Source: Oscillospiraceae bacterium
GTDB taxonomy: Bacteria; Bacillota; Clostridia; Oscillospirales; Ruminococcaceae
Direction: 5' to 3'
NCBI GenBank assembly: GCA_015067315.1
Contig: SVMR01000014.1
Location: forward strand, 1-44,653
Length of the DNA: 44,653 bases
Every line of letters begins with the position of its first letter. Positions within the stretch are counted from its first letter, which is position 1. Below, one piece after another: positions 33,656 to 41,403 of this stretch. Under the pieces are notes generated by a model. The model saw only the letters and a program-made list of their open reading frames with translations. It did no database searches and was not told where the DNA came from. The translations under genes and the position numbers were made by a program.

Positions 33656-33684
33656 TTTACTTTCCCTTTTAAAAATAGTATTAT
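33656..33684 (+). promoter_or_regulatory. promoter of the cyclophilin gene
   Basis: TTTACT, 17 bp, TATTAT. Confidence 0.68.
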
Positions 33685-33720
33685 ATTACTATCGTTTAAA
33701 AATCAGGAGGATTTATTGAC

Positions 33721-34197
33721 ATGATTAAACTTGATATCAAAGGTTACGGCTCCATGCTTATCGAACTTGACCCTGTCGCGGCGCCCAAAACCGTTGCAAA
33801 CTTCGAAGCGCTTGTTGAAAAAGGCTTTTTCGACGGTCTTACCTTCCACCGCATCATCAAAGGCTTTATGATTCAGGGCGGCGACCCCGCAGGCAACGGC
33901 ACCGGCGGCTGCAAACCCGAAATCTACGGCGAATTTGCTTCCAACGGCTGGACCCAGAACACCATTTCCCACAAAAAAGGCGTAATTTCCATGGCAAGAA
34001 CTTCCGACCCCAACTCCGCTTCCTGCCAGTTCTTCATCGTCCATGAGGACAGCGAATTCCTCGACGGAAACTATGCCGCTTTCGGTCACGTTACCGAAGG
34101 TCTTGAAGTTCTCGATGCGGTCGCTTCCGTTGCAACATATCCCAATGATATGCCCTGCAAAAAAGTTGTCATCAAAAAGATGTCCATCGTAAAATAA
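33721..34197 (+). CDS. cyclophilin-type peptidyl-prolyl isomerase
   Basis: A 158-residue cytoplasmic enzyme that catalyses cis-trans isomerisation of proline bonds. Hallmarks are FHRIIKGFMIQGGDPAGNGTG (catalytic Arg in FHRI), SASCQFFI and LDGNYAAFGHV. No signal peptide is present. The last base of its stop overlaps the ATG of the next gene, suggesting coupling. Confidence 0.95.
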   Translation: MIKLDIKGYGSMLIELDPVAAPKTVANFEALVEKGFFDGLTFHRIIKGFMIQGGDPAGNGTGGCKPEIYGEFASNGWTQNTISHKKGVISMARTSDPNSASCQFFIVHEDSEFLDGNYAAFGHVTEGLEVLDAVASVATYPNDMPCKKVVIKKMSIVK

Positions 34198-34628
34198 TGG
34201 AAAAGCTTAAATTAAAAGCCACAGCGGAAGCGGCGGCGATTCTTTTCGGATTTTTTGTTTTCGGAATTCTTCTTTCGTTTCTTTTCGACGAAGAAACCGC
34301 GGAACTTTTCCGGATTGTGCTTCTTGAATGGGGCGCTTTCCCGATGCTTTGCGCGATAGTCGGGGGAGTTGTTTCAATGAAAAACGGCTTTATGCCTTTT
34401 TACGGAATCCTTTCCGGGGCGGTTTTTCTTCCGTTCATGTTCCTTTTCTTTGAAACAAACTGGGGACTTGCCGCCGCCTATGCGGTTTTCGGAATCCTCG
34501 GAAGCCTTTTCGGACATTGGCTCTTCATAAGGGAAGTAAAACGAATCGAGGAAGGAAGACCGGAAAAGCACCGCAAATCAATAATCTTTTCGATGTTCGA
34601 CAGATACAACACGAAAAAATATAAATAA
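34197..34628 (+). CDS. uncharacterised four-helix membrane protein
   Basis: A 143-residue protein with four hydrophobic segments (about residues 10-28, 39-58, 66-84 and 89-107) and a basic cytoplasmic tail (RIEEGRPEKHRKS). I do not recognise a family. It overlaps the cyclophilin stop codon by one base and ends in a terminator, so it is the second gene of a two-gene unit. Confidence 0.75.
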   Translation: MEKLKLKATAEAAAILFGFFVFGILLSFLFDEETAELFRIVLLEWGAFPMLCAIVGGVVSMKNGFMPFYGILSGAVFLPFMFLFFETNWGLAAAYAVFGILGSLFGHWLFIREVKRIEEGRPEKHRKSIIFSMFDRYNTKKYK

Positions 34629-34632
34629 GCGC

Positions 34633-34664
34633 AAAAAAAGACAGCCGGGAGGCTGTCTTTTTTT
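34633..34664. terminator. bidirectional GACAGCC terminator, copy 2
   Basis: AAAGACAGCC / GGCTGTCTTT with a GGGA loop and long A/T runs between convergent genes. Confidence 0.9.
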
Positions 34665-35334
34665 ATAACACATAGAACAAAATTCCGATTGCCTGCAAAA
34701 GGGTTCCGATTACCACAAAAACATGGAAAACCGTGTGGTAAATCGGTTTTTTGTGACCGATTCCGTAAAGAACGGCACCGATTGTATAGGAAATTCCGCC
34801 GAACAGAATCCAGAGCATTCCCGAAACGGTCAGAACCTCAATGGTTTGTTTAAAGCATATCACGATGAACCAGCCCATAAGGATATAAAAAACCATGGAA
34901 AGCTTTTTATATTTGTTGTGGTCAATGGCGGTGAAGGTTGCGGCAATTCCAGCAAGAAGCCATTCCGCGCCGAAAACAGTCCAGGCAAGACCGGGATAGA
35001 CCGGGCGCATTGCGGAAAGAAGAATCGGAGTATAGGTTCCTACTATAAGAAGATAGATTGTGCAGTGGTCGATTATCTGCATGACTTTTTTTGCAAGACC
35101 GGGTTTAAGTCCGTGATAAACACTTGAAACGGTATAAAGCGCTATCATTGAAATTCCGTAGATGAAAGAACCGACGATTCCCCATACGTTTCTGTTCAAA
35201 GCGGAAACGATTACAGTGAGGAAGAGAAGAATCACGCCGAAACCGCCCCCGACAATATGGGTCGTCATGTTGGCAATTTCTTCGCCCCGGGTGTAGTTCG
35301 GAAGGATTCTTTCCGAAAGAGGAGTTCTTTTCAT
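34663..35334 (-). CDS. hemolysin III / TrhA family membrane protein
   Basis: A 223-residue protein with seven hydrophobic segments (PAQR-like). Family marks are EEIANMTTHIVGGGFG, SSVYHGLKP, IDHCTIYLLIVGTYTP, and a C-terminal YHTVFHVFVVIGTLLQ; the His and Asp residues form the metal site of this superfamily. Relatives regulate membrane energetics or lipid homeostasis. The start at 35334 overlaps the DegV stop (ATGA) and follows GGGAGAGA; 18 upstream codons are inside degV. Confidence 0.92.
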   Translation of the reverse strand: MKRTPLSERILPNYTRGEEIANMTTHIVGGGFGVILLFLTVIVSALNRNVWGIVGSFIYGISMIALYTVSSVYHGLKPGLAKKVMQIIDHCTIYLLIVGTYTPILLSAMRPVYPGLAWTVFGAEWLLAGIAATFTAIDHNKYKKLSMVFYILMGWFIVICFKQTIEVLTVSGMLWILFGGISYTIGAVLYGIGHKKPIYHTVFHVFVVIGTLLQAIGILFYVL

Positions 35335-36194
35335 AATTTTCTCTCTCCCCAGAAGAAGAGCGCAACGGAACCGGGACCGACGTGGCATCCGCAGACCGGT
35401 TCAAAGGGCATAACGGTGGTGCTTCCGGTAAAACCGTGTTCCCGGAGTTTTTCAGTAAGAAAATCGATTGCGTCCATGTTGTCGCCGTGGATCATCATAA
35501 CGTCGGCGGATTTGTCGAAAACAAGTTCGTCGTATTTTTTTACGATTTCGAGGATGCATTTGTTGATTCCGCGGCATTTTCCCCAGGAAACGATATGTCC
35601 TTCCTCGTCGCCGCGGAGAAGGGGCTTGATGTTGAGAAGGGTTCCGATTGCGGCGGTTGCGCCGGAAATTCTTCCGCCTTTTTTAAGATAGCTCAGGTCG
35701 TCAACGGTGAAGAACTGGCACATGTGGTTTTTCCGTTCTTCGGAAATGCTTACAACTTCTTCAAAAGTTTTTCCTTCTTCAATAAGTTTTCCGATTTCCA
35801 CGACCTGCATTCCGATTCCGAGACCGGCGCCGAGGGAATTTATAACGGCGATTTTCGCTTCGGGATATTCTTCGCGGATTTCTTCCGCGGCAATTTCCGC
35901 GGCGCGGCAGGTTCCGCTTACTCCGGCGGAAAGACCGATATAGACAACTTCGTCGCCGTTTTTAACAGCTTCTTTAAAACGCTCGTAAAAAAGTTCGGAG
36001 TTCGCCATGGAGGTTTTCATCTCCGCACCGTTTCTCATTGCGTCATAGAATGCCTTTCCGTCAAAATCGTGTTCAAGGTCATAGGGAACTTCCTTTCCGT
36101 CAACGGTATAGGAAAGGGGTACGATATTTACTTTATATTTTTTGTTGAGCGCAACCGGAAGATTGGAAGCGGTGTCTGCAAAAAGTTTTATCAT
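35331..36194 (-). CDS. DegV family protein (fatty-acid binding)
   Basis: A 287-residue protein. DegV/FakB proteins hold a fatty acid for the kinase FakA, which feeds exogenous fatty acids into phospholipids. Marks are FADTASNLP near residue 5, GLSAGVSGT, LSYLKKGGRISGA and CHVGPGSVALFFWG at the end. It ends inside the start of the hemolysin III gene and lies just after a second DegV. No FakA is visible in the window. Confidence 0.92.
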   Translation of the reverse strand: MIKLFADTASNLPVALNKKYKVNIVPLSYTVDGKEVPYDLEHDFDGKAFYDAMRNGAEMKTSMANSELFYERFKEAVKNGDEVVYIGLSAGVSGTCRAAEIAAEEIREEYPEAKIAVINSLGAGLGIGMQVVEIGKLIEEGKTFEEVVSISEERKNHMCQFFTVDDLSYLKKGGRISGATAAIGTLLNIKPLLRGDEEGHIVSWGKCRGINKCILEIVKKYDELVFDKSADVMMIHGDNMDAIDFLTEKLREHGFTGSTTVMPFEPVCGCHVGPGSVALFFWGERKL

Positions 36195-36198
36195 TTGA

Positions 36199-37086
36199 TT
36201 AATCCTCCCTTTTTTTGCCCCAGAAGAAAAGCGCGACTGTTCCGGGACCGGTATGGCTTCCGATGGTGGTGCCGATATAATTCACAAGAACTTTTCCGTT
36301 CAGCTTCGGGAAGAGTTCTTCAACAAGACCCGCAACGGCGTTTGCATCCTCAACGCAGGCGGATTGGGAAATATAGCATTTTCCGGAATAATCGTAACCG
36401 TCCTCCGCAAATTCTTCCATTCGTTTTACGATTTCGCGGATAACCTTTTTCTTGGTGCGGATTTTTGCCCTTGCAATAAGGTGTCCTTCGTTGTCAACGT
36501 TGAGGAGCGGGCAGATTCCGAGGATCGTTCCGACGGTGCCTGCAGTTTTTGAAACCCTTCCGCCTTTTATGAAAAATTTAAGGTCGGAGGAGAAGAACCA
36601 ATGGTGAAGGCGGAGCTTGTTTTCTTCCGCCCAATCTTTAAGTTCGTCGATATTCGTTCCGCCGTCCCGGAGATCCGCAAGTCTATCCATAAGAAGTCCG
36701 TAGCCGGAGGAAGCGGCAAGGGAATCCACAATATAAATTTTTCTTTCGGGATAGCGTTCCTTTGCAATTTTTGCGGCGTTTATTGCGGAATTGTATGAAC
36801 CGGAAATTCCGCTTGAAAGGGTAAGATGAAGAATATCTTTTCCTTCGGAAAGAAAACTTTCAAAATATTCAAGATATTCGGTTACGTTTATCTGGGAAGT
36901 CTGGGTATCCTCGCCGGAATCCATTCTTTTGTAAAATTCTTCAAAAGGAATGCTTTGGCCGAGGTCATCGGGATAATCCGCTCCGTTGAGTTTGTAATGG
37001 AAGCAGATATATTTTATATTCCTTTCATCAAAATATTCTTTTGAAAGGTCAGCTGTTGAACAGCAGCTTAAAATATATTCGGACAT
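36199..37086 (-). CDS. DegV family protein (fatty-acid binding), second copy
   Basis: A 295-residue paralogue of the downstream DegV gene, 4 bases from it. Marks are LSCCSTADLSKEYF, TLSSGISGSYNSA, LKFFIKGGRVSKTAG and SHTGPGTVALFFWGKK. Tandem FakB-like proteins usually differ in chain preference. The start at 37086 follows AAAGGAG; the 21 codons upstream are not supported. First gene of the DegV-DegV-hemolysin III operon. Confidence 0.92.
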   Translation of the reverse strand: MSEYILSCCSTADLSKEYFDERNIKYICFHYKLNGADYPDDLGQSIPFEEFYKRMDSGEDTQTSQINVTEYLEYFESFLSEGKDILHLTLSSGISGSYNSAINAAKIAKERYPERKIYIVDSLAASSGYGLLMDRLADLRDGGTNIDELKDWAEENKLRLHHWFFSSDLKFFIKGGRVSKTAGTVGTILGICPLLNVDNEGHLIARAKIRTKKKVIREIVKRMEEFAEDGYDYSGKCYISQSACVEDANAVAGLVEELFPKLNGKVLVNYIGTTIGSHTGPGTVALFFWGKKRED

Positions 37087-37120
37087 ATTGTTTCTCCTTT
37101 TTGTTTTTTCTGACGAAGCT

Positions 37121-37149
37121 ATCTTAACCGAAACGGGGAAGGGAATCAA
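37121..37149 (-). promoter_or_regulatory. promoter of the DegV operon
   Basis: On the minus strand TTGATT, 17 bp, TAAGAT. Confidence 0.65.
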
Positions 37150-37170
37150 TCTTTTTGACTATACTCTTTA

Positions 37171-37207
37171 AAAGCAAAAAGTAGAGTCCGTGAAAACGGA
37201 CTCTACT
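37171..37207 (-). terminator. terminator of the XRE-membrane gene
   Basis: On the minus strand AGTAGAGTCCGT / ACGGACTCTACT with a TTTC loop, then TTTTTGCTTTT. Confidence 0.85.
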
Positions 37208-37221
37208 CGGAGTAGAATGGC

Positions 37222-37806
37222 TTATTTATGCGATTTTTTGATTCGGAAAGAAAGGAAAACGATGAATTCCGCAGGAAGAAGCAAAAGAAGGATCTGCCAG
37301 GGATTGTATTCCATAAAGGTGAGATATGAGGCAAGAAAAACGCTTGCAACAAGTCCGTAGATTATATGGCGGTTGTTTTTGCCCTGTTCCCATACCGAAT
37401 TGAGAACGAGAAAAGTTATAAGAGAAACCGGAAGGGCATAGACAAAAAGAAGCCACCAGTTTGCTCCCATGATCCAGCCGATTACGTAAACCAAAAAAGC
37501 GAAAGTCCATATTCCGAAAATTGAAAGAGCGGTTATGATTTTGCTGTGGAAGCTGCGTTCCGCTTTTTTAAAACTTTCCGGGCGCTCCCAACTGTCATGG
37601 GAACTGAGCAGATAATCCACGGAAACCCCGAAAATTTCGCTCATCTTTTTAAGGACGTAGGCATCGGGAACAGCCTCCGCCCGTTCCCATTTTGAAACGC
37701 TTTTGTCGGAATAGTTAAGAAGTTCGCCGAGTTCCGCCTGAGTCATTCCTTTTGCGGTCCGGAGATTGATTATATTGCTTGCGGTTATAACTTTTAAATC
37801 ATCCAA
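37222..37806 (-). CDS. XRE regulator with transmembrane domain
   Basis: A 194-residue protein. Residues about 7-65 are an XRE helix-turn-helix (NLRTAKGMTQAELGELLNYS, then SVSKWERAEAVPD). The C-terminal half carries about four hydrophobic segments, so this is a membrane-bound repressor type. The TTG at 37806 is chosen as the start because GGAGGTGA lies just before it; the frame upstream to 38070 runs through the neighbouring promoter. Divergent from sortase B and a candidate regulator of it. Confidence 0.82.
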   Translation of the reverse strand: MDDLKVITASNIINLRTAKGMTQAELGELLNYSDKSVSKWERAEAVPDAYVLKKMSEIFGVSVDYLLSSHDSWERPESFKKAERSFHSKIITALSIFGIWTFAFLVYVIGWIMGANWWLLFVYALPVSLITFLVLNSVWEQGKNNRHIIYGLVASVFLASYLTFMEYNPWQILLLLLPAEFIVFLSFRIKKSHK

Positions 37807-37915
37807 AGGCCGTTCACCTCCTTTATTTTTTATATTATACAATAATTTTTTTGATTTTTCTATCAAAAAAAGAAATTTATTTGAATTTATATTACAATAA
37901 AGAATAAAAGAAATA

Positions 37916-37944
37916 TTGAATATATAAATGGAATTTGTTATAAT
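37916..37944 (+). promoter_or_regulatory. promoter of sortase B
   Basis: TTGAAT, 17 bp, TATAAT. Confidence 0.85.
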
Positions 37945-37972
37945 ATAAAATTGGTTAAGGAGGCGATATTTT

Positions 37973-38905
37973 TTGAACAAAAAACTGGTAATCGCGTTAT
38001 GCACTTTGCTTGTTGCAATTGTCGGCGCAACGACTGCCCTTGCAATAGTCCTTTCCGGAAACAATTCCAATATCGGTGAAACTGCTTCGCCGGAAATTTC
38101 CGCCGAAGAAAACGAAGTTCCCGAAGAAAACGCAGGAAATCCGGAAGATTATACCGAGGAAGCGGCGGAATGCGCTCTTGAATACAGTTATCTTAAAGGA
38201 ACCCAATATAAAAACCTTTATGAAACCCGTTATCCGAACCTTGTTGAAACAATGAAAGAACCGGAACCCGTTCCGGAACCCGAAAAACCTTCCGGCGGAC
38301 AGACAGGGGTCGGCAATGCGGCGAACCCGGGATATTCCGGCTCCGTGGGAACATATTCCCTCCAGAGCAAAACCGTTGCGGCGCATCTTTCCGTTCAGGG
38401 AACGAACGTCCAGAACAGACCCATTTGGCAGTGCACCAACAACACAAACTACTATACAAACGGAAGCGTAACCTGGGCGGCCGGTTCCGCAAGGCTCAGA
38501 AGCGGAGAACTTTCCCAGAACACGGTAATTTACGGACATAACTGGGGAAACTGCTTTGTTCCGTTCAAACGCACTGGTCCCGAATTTGAATCCCTTATGG
38601 CATATACTTACAGGGATTTTGTAAACCAGAACCAATATATTTATCTTACCACCAACGGCGGAACCCATACCTTTAAAGTTTTTGCGGTTTGCTTCACAAA
38701 AGACCTCAACTTCTATATCAACTGCAACGGAATTGACGTTGCAGCCGTTGCCGCAAGAGCAAAGAGCATGAGCCTTTTTGATTTCGGCGTAAGCGTAGGA
38801 AGCGGCGACAAAATCATAACCCTTTCCACCTGCACCCGTTATTACAACGGTCTTGGCGCAAACCAGCGTTTTATCATAATGGGTAAACTTATCAAAACCG
38901 AATAA
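37973..38905 (+). CDS. class B sortase
   Basis: A 310-residue membrane-anchored transpeptidase that attaches proteins to the cell wall. It has an N-terminal anchor (hydrophobic residues 5-27), an acidic linker rich in Glu and Pro (to about 115), and the catalytic domain with His 189 (VIYGHNWG), Cys 287 (TLSTC) and Arg 299 (NQRF). The TTG start is supported by AAGGAGGCGAT. No sorting-signal substrate is visible nearby. It is divergent from a membrane-bound XRE regulator. Confidence 0.9.
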   Translation: MNKKLVIALCTLLVAIVGATTALAIVLSGNNSNIGETASPEISAEENEVPEENAGNPEDYTEEAAECALEYSYLKGTQYKNLYETRYPNLVETMKEPEPVPEPEKPSGGQTGVGNAANPGYSGSVGTYSLQSKTVAAHLSVQGTNVQNRPIWQCTNNTNYYTNGSVTWAAGSARLRSGELSQNTVIYGHNWGNCFVPFKRTGPEFESLMAYTYRDFVNQNQYIYLTTNGGTHTFKVFAVCFTKDLNFYINCNGIDVAAVAARAKSMSLFDFGVSVGSGDKIITLSTCTRYYNGLGANQRFIIMGKLIKTE

Positions 38906-38922
38906 AAAATCCAAAAAAACTA

Positions 38923-38951
38923 TGGACAGAAAGAAAAATCTGTGCTATAAT
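38923..38951 (+). promoter_or_regulatory. promoter of tRNA-Ala
   Basis: TGGACA, 17 bp, TATAAT with extended TGC. Confidence 0.85.
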
Positions 38952-38953
38952 AA

Positions 38954-38977
38954 TTACCGCTGATGATTCAGCGGTAA
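38954..38977 (+). promoter_or_regulatory. leader hairpin just before tRNA-Ala
   Basis: TTACCGCTGA / TCAGCGGTAA, a 10-bp stem with a 4-nt loop, ends 4 bases before the tRNA. It may mark a processing site for the precursor. Confidence 0.6.
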
Positions 38978-38981
38978 ATTT

Positions 38982-39057
<76 letters not shown>

Positions 39058-39064
39058 AATATCG

Positions 39065-39101
39065 AAAAAACCTTGAAACTATGCGGTTTCAAGGTTTTTT
39101 T
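39065..39101 (+). terminator. terminator of tRNA-Ala
   Basis: AACCTTGAAAC / GTTTCAAGGTT with seven T following. Confidence 0.9.
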
Positions 39102-39125
39102 ATTGCCCAAAAACAGACCTTCTAA

Positions 39126-39167
39126 AGCGCTTGAATTTTGTACCAAATTCAGAGCATTCAAGAGGTA
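39126..39167 (+). other. split tRNA-Ala anticodon-arm copy, putative attachment site
   Basis: AGCGCTTGAAT (39126-39136) and GCATTCAAGAGGTA (39154-39167) repeat tRNA-Ala bases 39004-39014 and 39016-39029 exactly. In the copy, 17 bases separate the two halves instead of one. That insert with its flank forms TGAATTT-TGTACC-AAATTCA, two 7-base arms around a 6-base spacer, the layout of a tyrosine-recombinase core site. The right half also supplies the ribosome site (AAGAGGT) of the integrase gene. Confidence 0.68.
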
Positions 39168-39172
39168 CAGTT

Positions 39173-40108
39173 ATGGCAAGAATTATGATGAAAAAAGCGC
39201 ATAATGAAAGCATTTCCGAGGCTTTTGAGGGGTTTATGCTTTCGGCGCAATCAAGAGGTCTAACTAACAAGACATTAGCGTCGTATCGCACACACTTCCA
39301 CTCAATCTCCAAAAGATTGGACATTGAAAAACCAATTTCCAAACTAACCAAAAAGGACTTGGAAGAGATGATTGCGAAGATGAGAGAGGAGAATCTGACA
39401 GACACTTCAATCAACAGCTACACAAGAACTCTCAAGGTTTTCTTCTCTTGGTGCAATGAGGAGAGGATAACAGACATCAACATTAAACTTTACAAAGCAA
39501 GCGAGACAGTAAAGGAAACTTACACAGATGAAGAACTCCTCAAACTCATTGAAAAGCCAAGCAGAGATTGCAGTTTCTGCGAGTTCAGAAATTGGGCGAT
39601 AGTCAATTTCTTAATAAATAGCGGCTGTCGAGCAAGCACACTCAGAAACATACAAATTCGAGATGTGGATTTGAAAAGCTCAAGGATTATGGGAAGACAC
39701 AGCAAAAACAGAAAAACTCAAGTAATCCCACTTTGCCAAACTATGGTCGGAATACTCAAGGATTATATGAGTGTCCGAGGAGGACAGAGTGAAGATTATC
39801 TTTTCTGCAATGAGTTTGGCAATATGCTCAGCGAAAGCGCACTTCGGCAAGCAATAGCAAAATACAACAGAGACAGAGGAGTTGAGAAAACTTCTCTACA
39901 TTCTTTCAGACATACTTTTGCACGCAAGTATTTAATTGACTGCGGCGGAGATGCTTTTACTCTTCAAAAGCTGATGTGGCACAGCACTCTCAAAATGACA
40001 AAACATTATTGCAACATCTTCGATTCTGACATTGTGGATAATTATGAAAGTCTTTCTCCTTTGGCACAGCTCCAAAAGGAAACACACAGAAAAACAATAA
40101 AGAGATAA
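39173..40108 (+). CDS. tyrosine recombinase (integrase)
   Basis: A 311-residue site-specific recombinase. The core-binding domain is at about residues 10-105, followed by the catalytic domain with Arg 153 (SGCRAST), His 243 and Arg 246 (HSFRH), His 270 (MWHST) and the nucleophile Tyr 279 (KHYCN). It lacks the extra N-terminal arm-binding domain of Tn916-type integrases, being closer in size to XerC/D. The start at 39173 follows AAGAGGT six bases upstream. Composition changes here from the host style to more AT-rich codons. It likely moves the island that begins here. Confidence 0.9.
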   Translation: MARIMMKKAHNESISEAFEGFMLSAQSRGLTNKTLASYRTHFHSISKRLDIEKPISKLTKKDLEEMIAKMREENLTDTSINSYTRTLKVFFSWCNEERITDINIKLYKASETVKETYTDEELLKLIEKPSRDCSFCEFRNWAIVNFLINSGCRASTLRNIQIRDVDLKSSRIMGRHSKNRKTQVIPLCQTMVGILKDYMSVRGGQSEDYLFCNEFGNMLSESALRQAIAKYNRDRGVEKTSLHSFRHTFARKYLIDCGGDAFTLQKLMWHSTLKMTKHYCNIFDSDIVDNYESLSPLAQLQKETHRKTIKR

Positions 40109-40111
40109 AAG

Positions 40112-40151
40112 AAAAAGTGGCAAGGAAGTGATAACTTCTTTGCTACTTTTT
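40112..40151 (+). terminator. terminator of the integrase gene
   Basis: An 18-bp stem (AAAAAGTGGCAAGGAAGT with ACTTCTTTGCTACTTTTT, two wobble pairs) and a 4-nt GATA loop, ending in T. Its right arm is the first unit of the iteron array. Confidence 0.75.
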
Positions 40152-40218
40152 GATTGCTTTTAATAAGTTTTTGATTACTTTTTAACTACTTTCTGACTAC
40201 TTTTTAACTACTTTTCTT
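40143..40218. repeat. seven 11-bp iterons
   Basis: Seven direct units with consensus CTACTTTTTRA begin at 40143, 40154, 40164, 40175, 40186, 40197 and 40208; the spacing is 11 except for one of 10. The last unit overlaps the stop codon of the WYL gene. Read on the minus strand the unit is AAAAAGTAGTT. Confidence 0.85.
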
Positions 40219-41356
40219 CATCTTCGTAAATCGCTTGAATTTTGTTTATGTATTCTTTGAAGCCCTCAACAACCCAAGAGGGAGAAATAATCTTTGCTTT
40301 TGAGCCAAAACCCGCAAGCCAAGCAAAGAATCTGTCGCTGACAATAACTTTTGTTGTGAGGGTGAAATGCTTTTTGTCGATTTCGTTTCTATAAAGAGTG
40401 TTTTGATTTACGCCGAATTTATCAACAACTGTATCAAGAAGCGGAGGTATAAAACGAATCTGAACTCTCTCCTCATTTCCGCTGAACATATCAAAGTTTT
40501 CTGCAAGGTACTTGTTGATTTCTATTTCTTTGGATTCCCTTTCACACTCCCTTGGAACTCCTGTTGCCTTAACTCTTTTCATTCTGTCGAGGCGATAGGT
40601 GCGAAGTTTCTTTTTCTCATCAAACGCAATGAGATAATAATTGTTGTTGTCGATGAAAAGGCGGTAGGGATCAACAAGATAGGGTTTGCCGTTTCTTCTT
40701 TCCTTTTGGTGGCTGAGGTCGCTGATGTCATAATAGAGATATTTGAAGCTGATTTTTTCGGGGGTGTGGTCTTCCTTTGACATAGCCTTGTTGATTGTGC
40801 TGACGGTAGCATAAACGCTCTTGTTTTGAGTTCTTACTCTTTTGGAAAGAAGAACATCATTCTTTATCTTTTCGGCTTGAGGCTTGCTCAAAAGTCCGCA
40901 GACAATATCAACAAGCTGCTGAGATTTTCCCTCATCAAGAAATTTTGCGGAATAAACGCACTCTGCCAAGAGGCGAATCTCATCGGGGAGATAAAGACCA
41001 TTGAGAACAACAAAGCCTTTTTTGTGTTTGTCATATTGAATGGGCTTTAAGCTTTCATCATCTTTGAGAATTTCTGCCGCCTCTTTAATTGTCATTCTGT
41101 TATCAAAATCGTTTTCATCAATGCCGACATTTGATTGCATCATATAAAGAATTTTGTTGATATCTTCGATATCTCTATAAACAGAGCGACGCTCTGCATC
41201 AATTCCGAGAGTGTCGTTCAGATACTCAACAATTTTCGTTGCGCTGACAGCGTGAGCATCATCTGCGTGCTCAAGCAGATATTTCATTATCAGATAAGCT
41301 TTCAGCTTTTGGTTTGGCTTTTTACCAATACGACTTTCGTAGCTTTCATCAATCAT
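40208..41356 (-). CDS. WYL-domain transcriptional regulator
   Basis: A 382-residue regulator. A winged helix-turn-helix covers about residues 15-75 (MKYLLEHADDAHAVSATKIV ... ERRSVYRDIEDIN). The WYL domain follows at about 190-290 (KPYLVDPYRLFIDNNNYYLI), with the C-terminal WCX extension to the end. WYL proteins sense ligands, possibly nucleic acid, and often repress phage-defence operons. The ribosome site GGAGG is good. It lies between the integrase and the restriction gene and is the likely regulator of the island. Confidence 0.9.
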   Translation of the reverse strand: MIDESYESRIGKKPNQKLKAYLIMKYLLEHADDAHAVSATKIVEYLNDTLGIDAERRSVYRDIEDINKILYMMQSNVGIDENDFDNRMTIKEAAEILKDDESLKPIQYDKHKKGFVVLNGLYLPDEIRLLAECVYSAKFLDEGKSQQLVDIVCGLLSKPQAEKIKNDVLLSKRVRTQNKSVYATVSTINKAMSKEDHTPEKISFKYLYYDISDLSHQKERRNGKPYLVDPYRLFIDNNNYYLIAFDEKKKLRTYRLDRMKRVKATGVPRECERESKEIEINKYLAENFDMFSGNEERVQIRFIPPLLDTVVDKFGVNQNTLYRNEIDKKHFTLTTKVIVSDRFFAWLAGFGSKAKIISPSWVVEGFKEYINKIQAIYEDEEK

Positions 41357-41386
41357 TGTGAGACCTCCAAAAGGGGATAAAATAAA

Positions 41387-41402
41387 AGAGCCAAAAGGCT
41401 CT
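41387..41402 (-). terminator. terminator of the BglII-like gene
   Basis: AGAGCC / GGCTCT with a TTTT loop on the minus strand, followed by TTTTATTTT, at the very end of the nuclease gene. Confidence 0.7.
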
Positions 41403-41403
41403 C

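Noticed and set aside
39131-39172. An earlier TTG start for the integrase
   Set aside because: It lies inside the putative attachment site and lacks a ribosome site, while ATG at 39173 has AAGAGGT six bases upstream.
40143-40218. The iteron array as a CRISPR array
   Set aside because: Units of 11 bp with no spacers and no cas genes nearby; these are contiguous iterons.
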